Shown here: piece by piece, positions 42,006 through 52,917 of the stretch
Layout: each line of letters opens with the position of its first letter
How positions within the stretch are numbered: the first letter of the stretch is position 1
Virus record (IMG/VR): IMGVR_UViG_3300025626_000029
Coordinates: 1 to 59,110 of that record
DNA length: 59,110 nt
Reading direction: 5' to 3' (one strand)
Origin: a virus
The notes under the pieces: model-generated
Databases searched by the model: none
Told to the model about the DNA's origin: nothing
The model's input: only the letters and a program-made list of their open reading frames with translations
Made by a program: the position numbers and the translations under genes

Positions 42006-43378
42006 TGGAGGAGTTCGTACCAAGCACTGTAATTCAAACACCAGACTTTCTTGGATTGGCGCAACAACGCCAAGACCAAATGAAGAAAGAAAAAGCGGCT
42101 ACCTATAACTACATTAAAGATTATAAGCAGACGGGTGAAAACTACTTAGAAGGTTTTATACCAGCTGTTCAATCACAGTGGAATCAAGTAGAGCAAGCAA
42201 TGAGTGGTATTGCTTCTGATGATAATGTAGGAACTAGACGAGCTTTAGATAACGCTTATGCTAATTATTCCCGTGTCGCTGGAACAGCAAAACAACTAAC
42301 AGAAAGCTATCATACAAACACCTCAGCATTTAGATCTGACCCTGCTGGTTATGGAGTGAGCTTTGATGAGTATGATTTAACATCCCAGGCATATAGATTC
42401 ACACCTCAGACTCCTAATAGCTTGTTAGCTATGAGTGATTACGTTTTACCAAAGCGTAAGGAATTTGAGATAAACGATCCAGTAACAACAGCTAGACAGT
42501 TCTATAATGATTTAGGCGATCGCATTAAAAACGAGTTTACTAACCCTACTACTGGTCAGATAAATATAGAGGCTGCTGAAAATGCTGTTAGAGATCTTTT
42601 AGATTCTAGGATGAATGACCCTTACTCAGAAAACGTTTTAAAGGCTACTGTTTGGGGAGGTATAGATGCCGGACTACTAGGTCAAGAAAAACAAATAAGA
42701 AACGAACAGCAGTTTCAATTTATAGTACAGCAACCAGAAGATAAGAAAGAAAGATTCTTAGGTCGTTATAACGAAGCTGTTGTAAACAATTTCTTGTCTT
42801 TAATTCCAAGAGAAACCAAACCTACTAGTGAGGCTGGTAAGGCTATTGAATCTTATAAAAATGTAAGAGGATATAAAGTATCTAGCTTATTGATATACGG
42901 AGCCAAGAAACCTAGCGCTAGTGATGTTACAGCATTCCCTATACCAGAATCTGACATTATTGAAACTTCTAACAAATACGATGCCGCTCAAGATGCTCAA
43001 GGCAGAGCTAAAGAGCTTAAGGAAGATATTATAGAAGTTATGGTTGATGGTGACGGAGAGGTATTAGTCAAGGTGCAGGGAGCTTTTAAAGACAAAAACG
43101 GAAACAGCTTGCCTCCTGGAGTTATGGCTATTGTAGGAAACTTACCAGGTGTTGACGCTGACGCTAACAGAGATGTGTATACAACTGTTAGACCAGCCAA
43201 GCCAGATGAGATTGCTAAGATTCAAAGCAATCCAGGGTTATTAAGTTTACTAGAAAGAACGAAACAGGGTAAAATGCCAATAGCTGTGGATGCTGTAAAC
43301 CCACTGGGTGTTGGCGGTCAAAATTCCGTACCTTCGTCTAGTGGTAATCCACTAAATCTAAACTTACCCACACCGTAA
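42005..43378 (+). CDS. Virion structural protein
   Basis: 457 residues. Starts MEEFVPSTVIQTPDFLGLAQ, then a long helical region (RQDQMKKEKAATYNYIKDYK) and beta-rich parts, with a Pro/Asn/Gly-rich disordered end (NPLGVGGQNSVPSSSGNPLN). No enzyme motif. It lies between the hydrophobic internal protein and the giant protein, a position that in podoviruses usually encodes the second of three internal ejection proteins. Specific function unknown. Confidence 0.6.
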   Translation: MEEFVPSTVIQTPDFLGLAQQRQDQMKKEKAATYNYIKDYKQTGENYLEGFIPAVQSQWNQVEQAMSGIASDDNVGTRRALDNAYANYSRVAGTAKQLTESYHTNTSAFRSDPAGYGVSFDEYDLTSQAYRFTPQTPNSLLAMSDYVLPKRKEFEINDPVTTARQFYNDLGDRIKNEFTNPTTGQINIEAAENAVRDLLDSRMNDPYSENVLKATVWGGIDAGLLGQEKQIRNEQQFQFIVQQPEDKKERFLGRYNEAVVNNFLSLIPRETKPTSEAGKAIESYKNVRGYKVSSLLIYGAKKPSASDVTAFPIPESDIIETSNKYDAAQDAQGRAKELKEDIIEVMVDGDGEVLVKVQGAFKDKNGNSLPPGVMAIVGNLPGVDADANRDVYTTVRPAKPDEIAKIQSNPGLLSLLERTKQGKMPIAVDAVNPLGVGGQNSVPSSSGNPLNLNLPTP

Positions 43379-43402
43379 AAAGATTAATAAAAAATAATCA
43401 AT

Positions 43403-46400
43403 ATGCCTCAAGATAAACTCTCTGTACAGGATTTTGCATCACAGATAAAGGCTAAGTATCCAGAGTACAACGAATACGATGATTCTGTATTAGTTGACGC
43501 TATACTAGAAAAGTACCCTGTATACAAAGGGCAAGTAGATTACGCTCCAAAAAAAAAAGAAGCTACAGCTGGAGAGTCTTTGGTTGGACCATCAGTATCC
43601 ACAGAACCGACAGAGGTTGAGACACCACCAAATCCTTTCTTTGAGTCACTTAAAAAAGCTGATTTAGCGTTTGGTAGAGGTATTGCAAAGACTCCTATAT
43701 TAGCGGAGTTAGTATCTGGATCTAACAGCGTTGTCGGGGGAATACTTGATTACGCTAACATGGCTTACGACTTTGCTCGTTCTTCTGGAATGCCAGGTGG
43801 TTTTAATAGTGCTTTATTTCAAACCATAACATCTTTTGATGAACCTAACTTGGTTGAACAAGCGGCAGATATTTTTGCTAACAACTCAGAATACATAAGA
43901 AATACTCGTAACGCACAAGCGGGCATCACTAAAGAAGAGGCTGAGAAAGGTATTATAGGTTTAGCACAAGATGGTCAGATAGCTAAATCAGCTTTCTTAT
44001 TATTTAGCGGTGCTACAGAGGCTATACCTTCAGTAGCTTTGGCTGCTACAACAGGTGTTGGTACAGTTGCTGTAAGCGCTGGTGGTAATAAGTATCGTGA
44101 GATTGAAAACAATCCAGCATACTCACCGTCAGAAAAATTACTGTTTGCTACCGCAGCTGGTATTGTAGAGGGATTAGCAGAAAAGATGGGTGGGGCTGAC
44201 CTTGCAGCATTTAGAAAGATATTCTCTACACAAGCTTCTACTGAAGCATACAAACAATTTTTTATACAAAGTGTAAAAGCTAGTGACATCTATAAACAGA
44301 TGGCTAAAGGAGGTCTAGAAGAAGGTTTTGAAGAGGCTCTAGTAAATTCGTTTGATCAAATGGTTGCTGGGGTTAAAGAAGGAAAGCCTTTTGAAGTAAA
44401 CAAACTTGTTGACGATTTCTTAGTAGGTATGGTTGCCGGTGGTGGTACCATTGTAACAGCAAATGGAATGAGTGCTCGTGGTTCTATAAAGAATGAGAAG
44501 GCACGTGCAAAAAATGCACAACAGATAAAAGACCTACAGGATAAGAAAAAAGAAGCATCACAAGAACAGGTTAATGTTATTGATGATATGATCAAGAAGA
44601 ACATATCCTCATTACGTACATTAATTGATCAAGACGTTGAGTTCTTTGGTAAGTTTTCTACTGAGGACCAAAAAAGAATTAGAGATATTGATAGTGGGTT
44701 AAACAGTATAGCTAAGAAAAGAGAGCTTACTTCTGATGATTCTCAACTATATCTTTTACAAACAGAAGCTGTAGAACTTCTTGTTGAGAAAGATGCTATT
44801 GAATCTAAGTATCGCAACAACGAGGAAAATGCACTTATTGAAAAAGCTACTGACGAACAAATTGATGAGATTAGAAATCTTGAAGCTGTCATCCTTGATA
44901 AGAAGCAGAGGTTAGAAAATACAGAATCAAAAACAGCAGCTGATTTAATCAAATCTCAAATTGAAACATTAGAGTCAGAGCTGAATAAGAAAATAACAGA
45001 TATAATTGGTACAGTTGAAACTAAACCAGCTGCGCCAACAGAAACATTTGTACCAGAGGACGAACCTACTCCAGTTACTATTGACTTAAATGTAGACAAA
45101 CAAGCACAGCCAGATCGATTTGAGGATCTTATTGATGGTCGTGTAACCATGAAGTCTCCTTCTGGCAAGCAAGTTGCTGGTCGTATTGTTGATGAGGGTG
45201 CTGGTAAGATGTCTTTGCTAACTGACGATGGAGATATAATTGAGCTTGGTAATATGGATGATCTCAAGGGTAATTTTGCCGATGAGATAGGATTAGCTAA
45301 AGCAGAAGAGATAGTATCAATTGATGGTAATAAAATTACTATTCGTGGCGAGCAATATGAAAACAACTATAGCGATCCTCTAGCAGCGATTAACCGTGAC
45401 GATGAAGGCAGTATAGTATCCGTAAATTTGGATGCCGCAAACGGCACTAAAAGAACGTTTAGAGGCAACATAGGAGACGAGGTTGCTTATAACATTATTA
45501 CTAGCCAATACGAGCAAGAAGAATTAGAAAAGCAATTAGAAATTTTAGCTAAACAAGATGAAAAAATCAACCAACAGCTTGCCACGGCTCCAGAAACTGA
45601 AGTCGCTCCCACTCAAACAGCAACTACAAATATTGAGCAAGCTCCCGAACAAGAGCCAGAAGTAGCGCCACAGCCGAAAAAACGTATACAAGACAATCAA
45701 GTTCCGGTCAAAAAAGAGGTAATACGAGTAAAATCTAATGATGGTAGCTACGTAGATTATACTGTTACAACTAATTTAGACGGAAGCTATAAGTCTAGTT
45801 CTATAACTTACGATGAAAACGGTAATGAAACAGGACGCAATACAAGTACTTCAATAGGAAAGGGTTCAACAGCGTTAGATGCTGTAAAACAAAATGTAGC
45901 TGATGAATCATTAGGAGATATAGTTACAGTAGAGTCTACTCAAAGTGGAGAAGATTTTATGAATCCTAAAAAGAAAGCCGCATTAACTTCAGGACAAAAA
46001 AATAAACTTAAATCAAAGCAAGCTCCATCCGAAAAGCCAGCTGTTGAGAAAAAGTCAGAGCCTTCTACCACAGGGGATACCGAACTCCAAAAATTAACCG
46101 CATATGTTGATTACTTTAAATCAAATCCTGAAGCTAAAACAAAGATTCCAGGACCTAAATTCCCTAAAACCTATGGTTTAGATATATCAGTTGAAGTATA
46201 TAACCTACCTAATGGACGTTACGATATAGAAGCTTCATATGATGTAAGAAGAAAAGGAGAGATTTTTGGTTCTACCAGTATGTCGTCAAAAACTAATTAC
46301 GACCTTAACGGTGGATCTTCTTTTGAACAAGCGCTGGATATTGCATTTTCAAACATTGATAATAGTCTTTTAAACAAATCCAATCCTGTGTATACAGAAA

Positions 46401-49400
46401 GTGAATTGGCTAAAATCAAAGGCGTATTTATTGAAAATTGGAAAGCTGAAACACTTATCGGTAGAGCAGATGTTGAATCAAAAAAGACCGACAATACTGA
46501 TATGATAACCAGATTTGCTGGTGCTAGTGATATGAGTAGCGGTAACCCTAATAGACAGTGGGAAAATGAAGAAGATTTCTACTCTAAGGTTACCAGAGGC
46601 ACAGGAATGTCTGATGAATTCAAAACACAGATAGGTATTGCAGCTGTAATAAATAATGCAAAAAGAGATCGAGATGTTATCAATGGTAAGAAGCCTACTT
46701 CAAATAATGAATTGGTAAGTAAACCTCTTGATAGTATAGAAAGATTTAGAACTGTAGGTAAACAGGGTAAAATAGAATACTTTGCTGGTAGAGAAATGAG
46801 TCCAGGGAAGGGTTGGAAAGCTGTATATGGAACTCCTTTAGCTTCTAAATTAGTAGATATTGATGATGTATTAGTTAAAGCTGGTTTAAAGAAAGAAGAA
46901 TCTGTTGAGCCGGTAAAAGCGAAACCAACTGTTAAAACAGTTACACCAAAGAAAGATTCTAAGCCAATACCTAGTAAATCTGAAATTATTGATGCTGATT
47001 TAACAACAGGAATGTCGTTAAAGTCTGACAAAGATGCTAAGAACTTTCAGGAGATTAGAAAGTTTGGTATTGGTGTCGTAATAGAGACAACCCCTAAAAA
47101 GTTTATTAGCGAACACATAAAAGCTGTGTCTGCAAAATACACTTTTGTAGCACCTGGATATTCGCAAAACACTATTCCAGAGGTACAGAAAGTAATCATT
47201 GATTTTGTTAAAGATTACAATGCGAAGATTAACAGTATAGATAAAGAAGCTAGACCTTTTAGCCAGCTTATTGATTCTCGCAAGAAAGCTATTGATACTA
47301 TTAAATCCTTCGTAAAGGAAAAAGCAGATGCTATCGGTGTAAATAAGATACTGTTTGACTCTGTAACTATTGATGGTGTAAGTAAGGTATTAACCTTTGC
47401 TGATGCTATTAAACAGATCGATGACAGTGAGTTTTCTAAACTAAGAAATTATACTGAGGAGAATATTAAAGAAGAAGAAACCATCATAGCTGGTGTTAAG
47501 CTGACTAAAGAGGAGGCTAAAAGAGCTAAGGGGTTCATACCTTCAGCCGAAGATCTTAAAAACTTCTTCACTACAGAAAATGGTAAAGGCGCTGAGTTCA
47601 CAGTGCCCAATAAAGAATGGTGGGAAGCCGCTAAGAAGATAATGAATCTTGGTAGTGGTGTATCTGTAAGATTACACATCTATGAAGGCGGATACGATAA
47701 AAACCCAAAAAGAAAAAAAACAAAAGACGCTCCTAAAAATATAATGATACACGGCTCAGACAAGGGAGCCGCTAAAAGTGTAAAGGATGTTCTTGATTTT
47801 AAATACAAGGGCTTAAAAGGCATTGAGGCTGTATCAGCATTAGAGCAAGACTACTTTCATAACCTCGCTAACCCATGGCTTAAAAAAACCGTTACTGGAA
47901 CCAAAATAAAATTTGATCCAAAGGAAGTAGGTCAAGTAATGTGGGCTAATAACGGAATGTATGGATTTGAACTCATCACAAAAGCCAGAGCGTTTGATGC
48001 TTTAAGTAAAGGCAAAGGGGCTAAGAGACTTGTAATGGACGGGTTTGATGCGGATAGTTTTAGCGATTACGCAACTGAAAGCAATTTAATACAAGATATT
48101 AAAGACCTAAGAGCAGAAGGTTTAGATGTAGTAAAACAATACGTATCAGCTGTCGCTAAAGCTTTTAACGAAACAGAGGACAACGTAGCTAAGAGATTAG
48201 GGTTTGAGGCTTTGACAAAAGATGAAGAGGTTGTAGCTGTTAAATATCCAAAGACAGAAGAACTTAAAGGAACTGATGCAGCGCCTTCTGGAGCTTATAC
48301 TGATCAAAAAACTCAAGTAGTAAACAGTAAGCAACTCGGACCAATACGTTTTAAAAGCTCTATGGTAGCTAAAAACAAAACTGAAGAGTTCACCTTACAG
48401 CAAAGAATATACGAACGGAACGATGCTTTCAATCTTACAGGTCCAGAAAAAATAAACGGTCCTAGTGATGTAGCGTTTTTATTACGTCACCTTGAGTCAG
48501 CTACTTCTGAAAACATGTTCTTAGTAGTCAGTACTAAAGAAGGAGATTACAAAACCATTTGGCTTGGAACAGGTACTCAAAATTCAGCTGGCGTTGATAT
48601 GGTGCAAGTTGCTGGTCTTATAGATGCTGCTAGATTTGATTTAAAAGGAAAAGAAGTTTTTGTGACTTTTATCCATAACCACCCTTCTGGTAATTTAAAT
48701 CGTAGTTCTGGAGATTTAAACGTATATAGAAAATTTTCAAAATATATAAAATCAGTACCTGGAGTTACGCTATTAGATGGTTTAATTATCAATCTTGATA
48801 GCGGAAAATTCTCAACTTTTAATTCTGCAACATCAGAAAAATTAGATGTAAAAACTCCAGATAGTGTTGTTCCGGCTACAGTATATTCATTTTCAAGAAA
48901 AGAATTATACGAGCCGTTTTCAGAAAGACCTGGGGTTTTGACAGATAACACAAAGGCTGCAATGTTTTTAAGTAAGTTAAAGATTAATAATAGTGGAAAG
49001 TTTGGTCACCTTATATTAGACCAGAGTTTAGCCCCAACTTACTTTGCGTTTGTAGATCCTAATATATCAGCTGCTGAATGGGCAAGAACAATTGCTGTAG
49101 ATGCTGGTAGACATGGTATTACTACAATTATAGTGGGACCAATCGGAGATCCAAAAGTATTAAGCACTACGAACACATTGAAGAAAATGAGTGAGGTTCA
49201 AGTTATTGATACTAAAAATACAAGTGGTAATACTTCTATATTTGAAGGCAATGTTGAATACGTAACAGTAGAGGAAAGCACCCCAGAATTTAAAGAAAAA
49301 CAAGGATATACTCCTTTAACAGATGAAGAATTAGACTATCCATCAAGACTGCAATCTGCTTTAGAGAAGATTAAAGGCTTTAAATGGAACCAAGTACAAA

Positions 49401-52195
49401 AAGAGGTTATAAAAATGGAAGAGATGAGATCTTCTAAAGTCTCTATAGGTATGAAAGGTCTAGGAAAGATTTTACGAGAACTCAACAAAGACCTTGGTGG
49501 TAACTGGGTGAGCCGTAAGTTGAAGGGTATAGATACTGAATACATTGTTAAAGCACGTATGTTAGCCAACAGATTTATGATGGAGGTTGACAAATCAGCT
49601 GTTGTTAATGATATACTTGAGTTGAAAAACGGTGAGCGTATACTTAAAAACTTAAGAGCTGTACGTGCTATCATAGATGAAAAGTCTGCTGCTTTGGTAA
49701 CAGATAGTACATTCTCTAAGCTGCCAAAAGAAACAAAAGAGAACATCTTAGAAAACATTGGTACATACATGCACCGCTCTTACAGGTTCTTTGACGATCC
49801 TACATACAAGTTTAAGTTCGGATCTATAGGCAAGTATCTAAATCTAGGAAAGAACGAAAGAAACAAAGCTGTACAAGAAGAGTTTTTAGTTCTTTATAAC
49901 AACTGGATTAACAAGCTTATTGACGAAGCTGGATACACCAGAGAGCAAGCTGTTGAGTCAACATTGGTAAAGGCTTCAAAAGGAAGCAATAAGGGATACT
50001 CTAAGAGAGAGTTGATTATAGATGAGGCTAAGAGAAATATAGACAACCTTATTAAAGAATACACTGAGCTTCTCGATAACAGAAAGAAGATGAGAGCTCA
50101 AGGTAAAGGAACCAATATTCCTAATAGTGCTTTCTTGGAAAAGAAGGATATACCGGCACACATCAGAGAGCTTCTTGGCGAAGTCAAAGATCCTATTGCA
50201 CAAATGGCGGCAACAGGTGAGGTGCTGTTTAACATCTACGAAAAAGGTAAGATGGTTGAGATGATTGCTGACGGCATAGAAGACAACCTAAAAGATGTTT
50301 ACGCTAAAGAAGAGTTTAAAAAAGATTTCTCTAAGCTTACTAAGCCACAGAAGAAATTGATATTAGACCGTGTTAATCAAGAGCCGATGATCATTTCCAA
50401 CAACAACATAAAGGAAAGACAGAAGGCTACATACAAACAGATTAACGACCCTATGAGTCCATTAAACACAAAGTGGGTTCATAATGATATCATTGAAATC
50501 ATACAGTCTAAACCAATTTACGAGACAAGCAAAGATGGTATAGAAGGTGGTTTCTGGAGAGGTTACTTCTTTGCATTAAAGAATCAACGTATGGTTAACG
50601 TTATATTGAATAGCCCGACATGGGGTAAGAACGTTATAGGTACAATGTATTTTAACTGGGCTAACGGATGGTTCAATCCTACGAAGCAAATGGTTAACGT
50701 TAAAAACATGGCTGAAGGTATTCTAAATGGAGACCAAAAGTACATGGATATGCTTACCGAAATGTCAGAGAATGGATTAATAGGTCAGTCATTTAATGTA
50801 AATCAAATCGGTCTTTCTGGATTCTCATACTATTTCTCTGTAACTGGAGACAGGTCCTTCTACGATAAGTACGTGGGTAAAGTACGTAATATGGGCAAGA
50901 AGGTTATTGCCGACTTAGGATCTACTTATGCTGCCGTTGATGATTTTGGTAAGATGTCTATCTATCAAAACGAAAGAGAGTCTTTTGCTAAGAAACTTTA
51001 TGGTGATGAGTACGCTAACCTAAACGACACACAGCAGAAAAAAGTTAGAGCTGCCGCTGCCGAACGTGTAAAAGACAACACTCCTACATGGGGTAGAATC
51101 ACTAAGCTTGGTAAAGCTGTACAGAGAATGCCTATTGGTGATTTCCAGGGTTTCCGTTTTGAAGCGTTTAGAAGTACCTATAGAATTATAGCGAACTTAA
51201 GAGACGATATTAAAACACTAACATCAGACGATACTTTATCTGACAAACAAAAATCCGAATACAGAAAAGACATCCGCAGAAAACTTACCGGTCTTGGATG
51301 GGTAGGAGTATCTGGTCCTTATGCTATAATCAAATCCGTTGCTTATGCTTACAGTGGTGTACTTGGTATGCTTGGGTTTGATGATGAAGAAGAAACAGAA
51401 CAGCAAAGAAAGAAACAAGCAGAGATGTTTGAGGCAGCAACAGTTGTTAGACCAGGATGGTTGAAAGACCACAAGGTTTGGGTTAAATCTGTTGATGATG
51501 ATTTAAAGGTTCGTGTATACGACTACACTGGATTTGATCCTTACGCTGAGGTCTTTGGATTTGATGGTTACTTTGGCGTATTAGGCGATGCTATACAGCC
51601 TAACATGGCTGTAAACCTTTTAACTTCTTTATCTAAGAATGAAGATGTTTATGGTAGATCAATCGCTGATCCTTCTGATCCAGCCTTTAAGCGTGTTATG
51701 GACATGGCTAAGTATGGAGGCTCTCAGTTCTTACCTTCTTTAATAACGTCTTCTTACAGAGATGCTTCTAAGAAAAACGAAGAGATAGAAAAAGCTGAAA
51801 GATACTTAAAGCTACAAGGTTTGAATCCAAAAGACTTTGACTTGCAAAGAGTAAATGTAGCAAAGGAAACTTTAAAGCTTATTTCTGAAAGAACCTTTGT
51901 ACGTGACTACGAGTATGATTTAGTACAGCAGTTTAGATACGCTGTTAAAGGATATAAGAGAAGCTTTGACGAGAACTACCTAACTACAGATTATCCAGAG
52001 CACAGAAAGAAAATCTTAGATGATGTAAGGGATATGTATTATTCTGTAATTAAGGTTGCTGCTTACAAAGGAAACTTTCAAAAAATAACGGATGTAAATA
52101 AAATTATTAAAACCAACTTTGATGATTTTGAAGAGTCCTATATTTTAAACAATACTGATTTGAGCAGTAAATTCCCAAAAGGATATTTTGATTAA
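43403..52195 (+). CDS. Giant internal virion / polyvalent protein with an embedded RadC-like MPN domain
   Basis: 2,930 residues, 15% of the window. Start: DFASQIKAKYPEYNEYDDSV, then LVDAILEKYPVYKGQVD, an N-terminal helix pair seen on giant phage virion proteins. About 150-260 is a hydrophobic Gly/Ala region, 370-540 coiled coil, 650-1000 acidic linkers. A RadC-type MPN domain has the metal motif H1758-N-H1760-P-S-G then D1771. The last 900 residues are helical and aromatic (NVILNSPTWGKNVIGTMYFN, WGRITKLGKAVQRMPIGDFQ). Such polyvalent proteins are thought to enter the cell with the DNA. No polymerase catalytic motif (for example a DxDGD-type) was seen. Confidence 0.7.
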   Translation: MPQDKLSVQDFASQIKAKYPEYNEYDDSVLVDAILEKYPVYKGQVDYAPKKKEATAGESLVGPSVSTEPTEVETPPNPFFESLKKADLAFGRGIAKTPILAELVSGSNSVVGGILDYANMAYDFARSSGMPGGFNSALFQTITSFDEPNLVEQAADIFANNSEYIRNTRNAQAGITKEEAEKGIIGLAQDGQIAKSAFLLFSGATEAIPSVALAATTGVGTVAVSAGGNKYREIENNPAYSPSEKLLFATAAGIVEGLAEKMGGADLAAFRKIFSTQASTEAYKQFFIQSVKASDIYKQMAKGGLEEGFEEALVNSFDQMVAGVKEGKPFEVNKLVDDFLVGMVAGGGTIVTANGMSARGSIKNEKARAKNAQQIKDLQDKKKEASQEQVNVIDDMIKKNISSLRTLIDQDVEFFGKFSTEDQKRIRDIDSGLNSIAKKRELTSDDSQLYLLQTEAVELLVEKDAIESKYRNNEENALIEKATDEQIDEIRNLEAVILDKKQRLENTESKTAADLIKSQIETLESELNKKITDIIGTVETKPAAPTETFVPEDEPTPVTIDLNVDKQAQPDRFEDLIDGRVTMKSPSGKQVAGRIVDEGAGKMSLLTDDGDIIELGNMDDLKGNFADEIGLAKAEEIVSIDGNKITIRGEQYENNYSDPLAAINRDDEGSIVSVNLDAANGTKRTFRGNIGDEVAYNIITSQYEQEELEKQLEILAKQDEKINQQLATAPETEVAPTQTATTNIEQAPEQEPEVAPQPKKRIQDNQVPVKKEVIRVKSNDGSYVDYTVTTNLDGSYKSSSITYDENGNETGRNTSTSIGKGSTALDAVKQNVADESLGDIVTVESTQSGEDFMNPKKKAALTSGQKNKLKSKQAPSEKPAVEKKSEPSTTGDTELQKLTAYVDYFKSNPEAKTKIPGPKFPKTYGLDISVEVYNLPNGRYDIEASYDVRRKGEIFGSTSMSSKTNYDLNGGSSFEQALDIAFSNIDNSLLNKSNPVYTESELAKIKGVFIENWKAETLIGRADVESKKTDNTDMITRFAGASDMSSGNPNRQWENEEDFYSKVTRGTGMSDEFKTQIGIAAVINNAKRDRDVINGKKPTSNNELVSKPLDSIERFRTVGKQGKIEYFAGREMSPGKGWKAVYGTPLASKLVDIDDVLVKAGLKKEESVEPVKAKPTVKTVTPKKDSKPIPSKSEIIDADLTTGMSLKSDKDAKNFQEIRKFGIGVVIETTPKKFISEHIKAVSAKYTFVAPGYSQNTIPEVQKVIIDFVKDYNAKINSIDKEARPFSQLIDSRKKAIDTIKSFVKEKADAIGVNKILFDSVTIDGVSKVLTFADAIKQIDDSEFSKLRNYTEENIKEEETIIAGVKLTKEEAKRAKGFIPSAEDLKNFFTTENGKGAEFTVPNKEWWEAAKKIMNLGSGVSVRLHIYEGGYDKNPKRKKTKDAPKNIMIHGSDKGAAKSVKDVLDFKYKGLKGIEAVSALEQDYFHNLANPWLKKTVTGTKIKFDPKEVGQVMWANNGMYGFELITKARAFDALSKGKGAKRLVMDGFDADSFSDYATESNLIQDIKDLRAEGLDVVKQYVSAVAKAFNETEDNVAKRLGFEALTKDEEVVAVKYPKTEELKGTDAAPSGAYTDQKTQVVNSKQLGPIRFKSSMVAKNKTEEFTLQQRIYERNDAFNLTGPEKINGPSDVAFLLRHLESATSENMFLVVSTKEGDYKTIWLGTGTQNSAGVDMVQVAGLIDAARFDLKGKEVFVTFIHNHPSGNLNRSSGDLNVYRKFSKYIKSVPGVTLLDGLIINLDSGKFSTFNSATSEKLDVKTPDSVVPATVYSFSRKELYEPFSERPGVLTDNTKAAMFLSKLKINNSGKFGHLILDQSLAPTYFAFVDPNISAAEWARTIAVDAGRHGITTIIVGPIGDPKVLSTTNTLKKMSEVQVIDTKNTSGNTSIFEGNVEYVTVEESTPEFKEKQGYTPLTDEELDYPSRLQSALEKIKGFKWNQVQKEVIKMEEMRSSKVSIGMKGLGKILRELNKDLGGNWVSRKLKGIDTEYIVKARMLANRFMMEVDKSAVVNDILELKNGERILKNLRAVRAIIDEKSAALVTDSTFSKLPKETKENILENIGTYMHRSYRFFDDPTYKFKFGSIGKYLNLGKNERNKAVQEEFLVLYNNWINKLIDEAGYTREQAVESTLVKASKGSNKGYSKRELIIDEAKRNIDNLIKEYTELLDNRKKMRAQGKGTNIPNSAFLEKKDIPAHIRELLGEVKDPIAQMAATGEVLFNIYEKGKMVEMIADGIEDNLKDVYAKEEFKKDFSKLTKPQKKLILDRVNQEPMIISNNNIKERQKATYKQINDPMSPLNTKWVHNDIIEIIQSKPIYETSKDGIEGGFWRGYFFALKNQRMVNVILNSPTWGKNVIGTMYFNWANGWFNPTKQMVNVKNMAEGILNGDQKYMDMLTEMSENGLIGQSFNVNQIGLSGFSYYFSVTGDRSFYDKYVGKVRNMGKKVIADLGSTYAAVDDFGKMSIYQNERESFAKKLYGDEYANLNDTQQKKVRAAAAERVKDNTPTWGRITKLGKAVQRMPIGDFQGFRFEAFRSTYRIIANLRDDIKTLTSDDTLSDKQKSEYRKDIRRKLTGLGWVGVSGPYAIIKSVAYAYSGVLGMLGFDDEEETEQQRKKQAEMFEAATVVRPGWLKDHKVWVKSVDDDLKVRVYDYTGFDPYAEVFGFDGYFGVLGDAIQPNMAVNLLTSLSKNEDVYGRSIADPSDPAFKRVMDMAKYGGSQFLPSLITSSYRDASKKNEEIEKAERYLKLQGLNPKDFDLQRVNVAKETLKLISERTFVRDYEYDLVQQFRYAVKGYKRSFDENYLTTDYPEHRKKILDDVRDMYYSVIKVAAYKGNFQKITDVNKIIKTNFDDFEESYILNNTDLSSKFPKGYFD

Positions 52196-52210
52196 CTAAT
52201 ATATATAATT

Positions 52211-52435
52211 ATGAAAAAGTTCGTAGAGATTTTTAATAATGACAACAGCTACAATGAGAAGACGGTAATAGGTTTTTTATCGTTTGCTGTTATGGTATTG
52301 GTAATGCTTGCCGATGTAATCACTGGAGCGTTTGGAGCACACCTACCTATCAATGAGTTTACTTATAACAGTTTTGTTATTGTTACTTTAGGTAGCTTTG
52401 GTATCGCAGGACTAGAGAAGTTTGCTAAAAAATGA
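52211..52435 (+). CDS. Holin-like protein
   Basis: 74 residues. Two hydrophobic stretches (VIGFLSFAVMVLVMLADVIT and FVIVTLGSFGIAGLEKF) joined by a short linker with GAHLPINEF, and a basic end (KFAKK). This matches a holin type seen next to endolysin-like genes in Bacteroidetes phages. Holins open the inner membrane at a set time. It directly precedes and overlaps (ATGA) the DUF5675-like gene, so the cassette reads holin, wall-acting protein, spanin. Confidence 0.65.
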   Translation: MKKFVEIFNNDNSYNEKTVIGFLSFAVMVLVMLADVITGAFGAHLPINEFTYNSFVIVTLGSFGIAGLEKFAKK

Positions 52436-52917
52436 TAAGAGCTATGGAGTTAGAGGTACTACGATTCAGCAGCCAAGATGATTCAACAAATGGAATATTA
52501 TTTGATGTTACAGGAGGACAAAGAAAGTTCTTGTGCTATACCCTTGAAGACGAATATCGTGAAGATAAAGTCATGGGTGAAACTAGAATTCCCGCAGGCA
52601 CATATAGAATAACACTTAGAACTGTTGGTGGATTCCACGGCAGATACAAAAAAAAGTATGGCGAGATGCACAAAGGAGCGTTATGGGTACGTGACGTTCC
52701 TAACTTTGAGTATATCCTTATTCATACTGGTAATACTGACGAACATACTGCTGGGTGTCTTCTTTTGGGTGATTCTCAACAAGCGAACTTTGGCTCTAGT
52801 AATGGTATGGTGGGGTCAAGTGTTAATGCGTATAAAAGAGTCTATCCTCCGATTGCTAAGGCACTTGAAGAAGGGGAATCGGTAAGTATTACTTATGTAG
52901 ATTTTGACACTGTATGA
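52432..52917 (+). CDS. DUF5675-like wall-acting protein (L,D-transpeptidase-like motif)
   Basis: 161 residues. The block TRIPAGTYRITLRTVGGFHG and the later LIHTGNTDEHTAGCLLLGD follow the DUF5675 family. The second block carries H98, H105 and C109 in an order resembling the L,D-transpeptidase catalytic HxnHxxxC site, so a peptidoglycan-directed role is plausible. It sits between the holin-like and spanin genes, where a phage usually keeps its endolysin. No signal peptide. ATG 52444 is an alternative start. Lytic activity has not been shown and is inferred. Confidence 0.65.
   Translation: MIRAMELEVLRFSSQDDSTNGILFDVTGGQRKFLCYTLEDEYREDKVMGETRIPAGTYRITLRTVGGFHGRYKKKYGEMHKGALWVRDVPNFEYILIHTGNTDEHTAGCLLLGDSQQANFGSSNGMVGSSVNAYKRVYPPIAKALEEGESVSITYVDFDTV

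Noticed and set aside
43975-50203. Minus-strand frames of 65-150 residues over the giant protein
   Set aside because: Antisense shadows of a continuous real gene; Ser/Leu/Phe-rich, no start signals.
10356-52195. Firm assignment to crAss-like phages
   Set aside because: Several structural proteins recall short-tailed Bacteroidetes phages, but no RNA polymerase or diagnostic replication set is in view and no search could be run.
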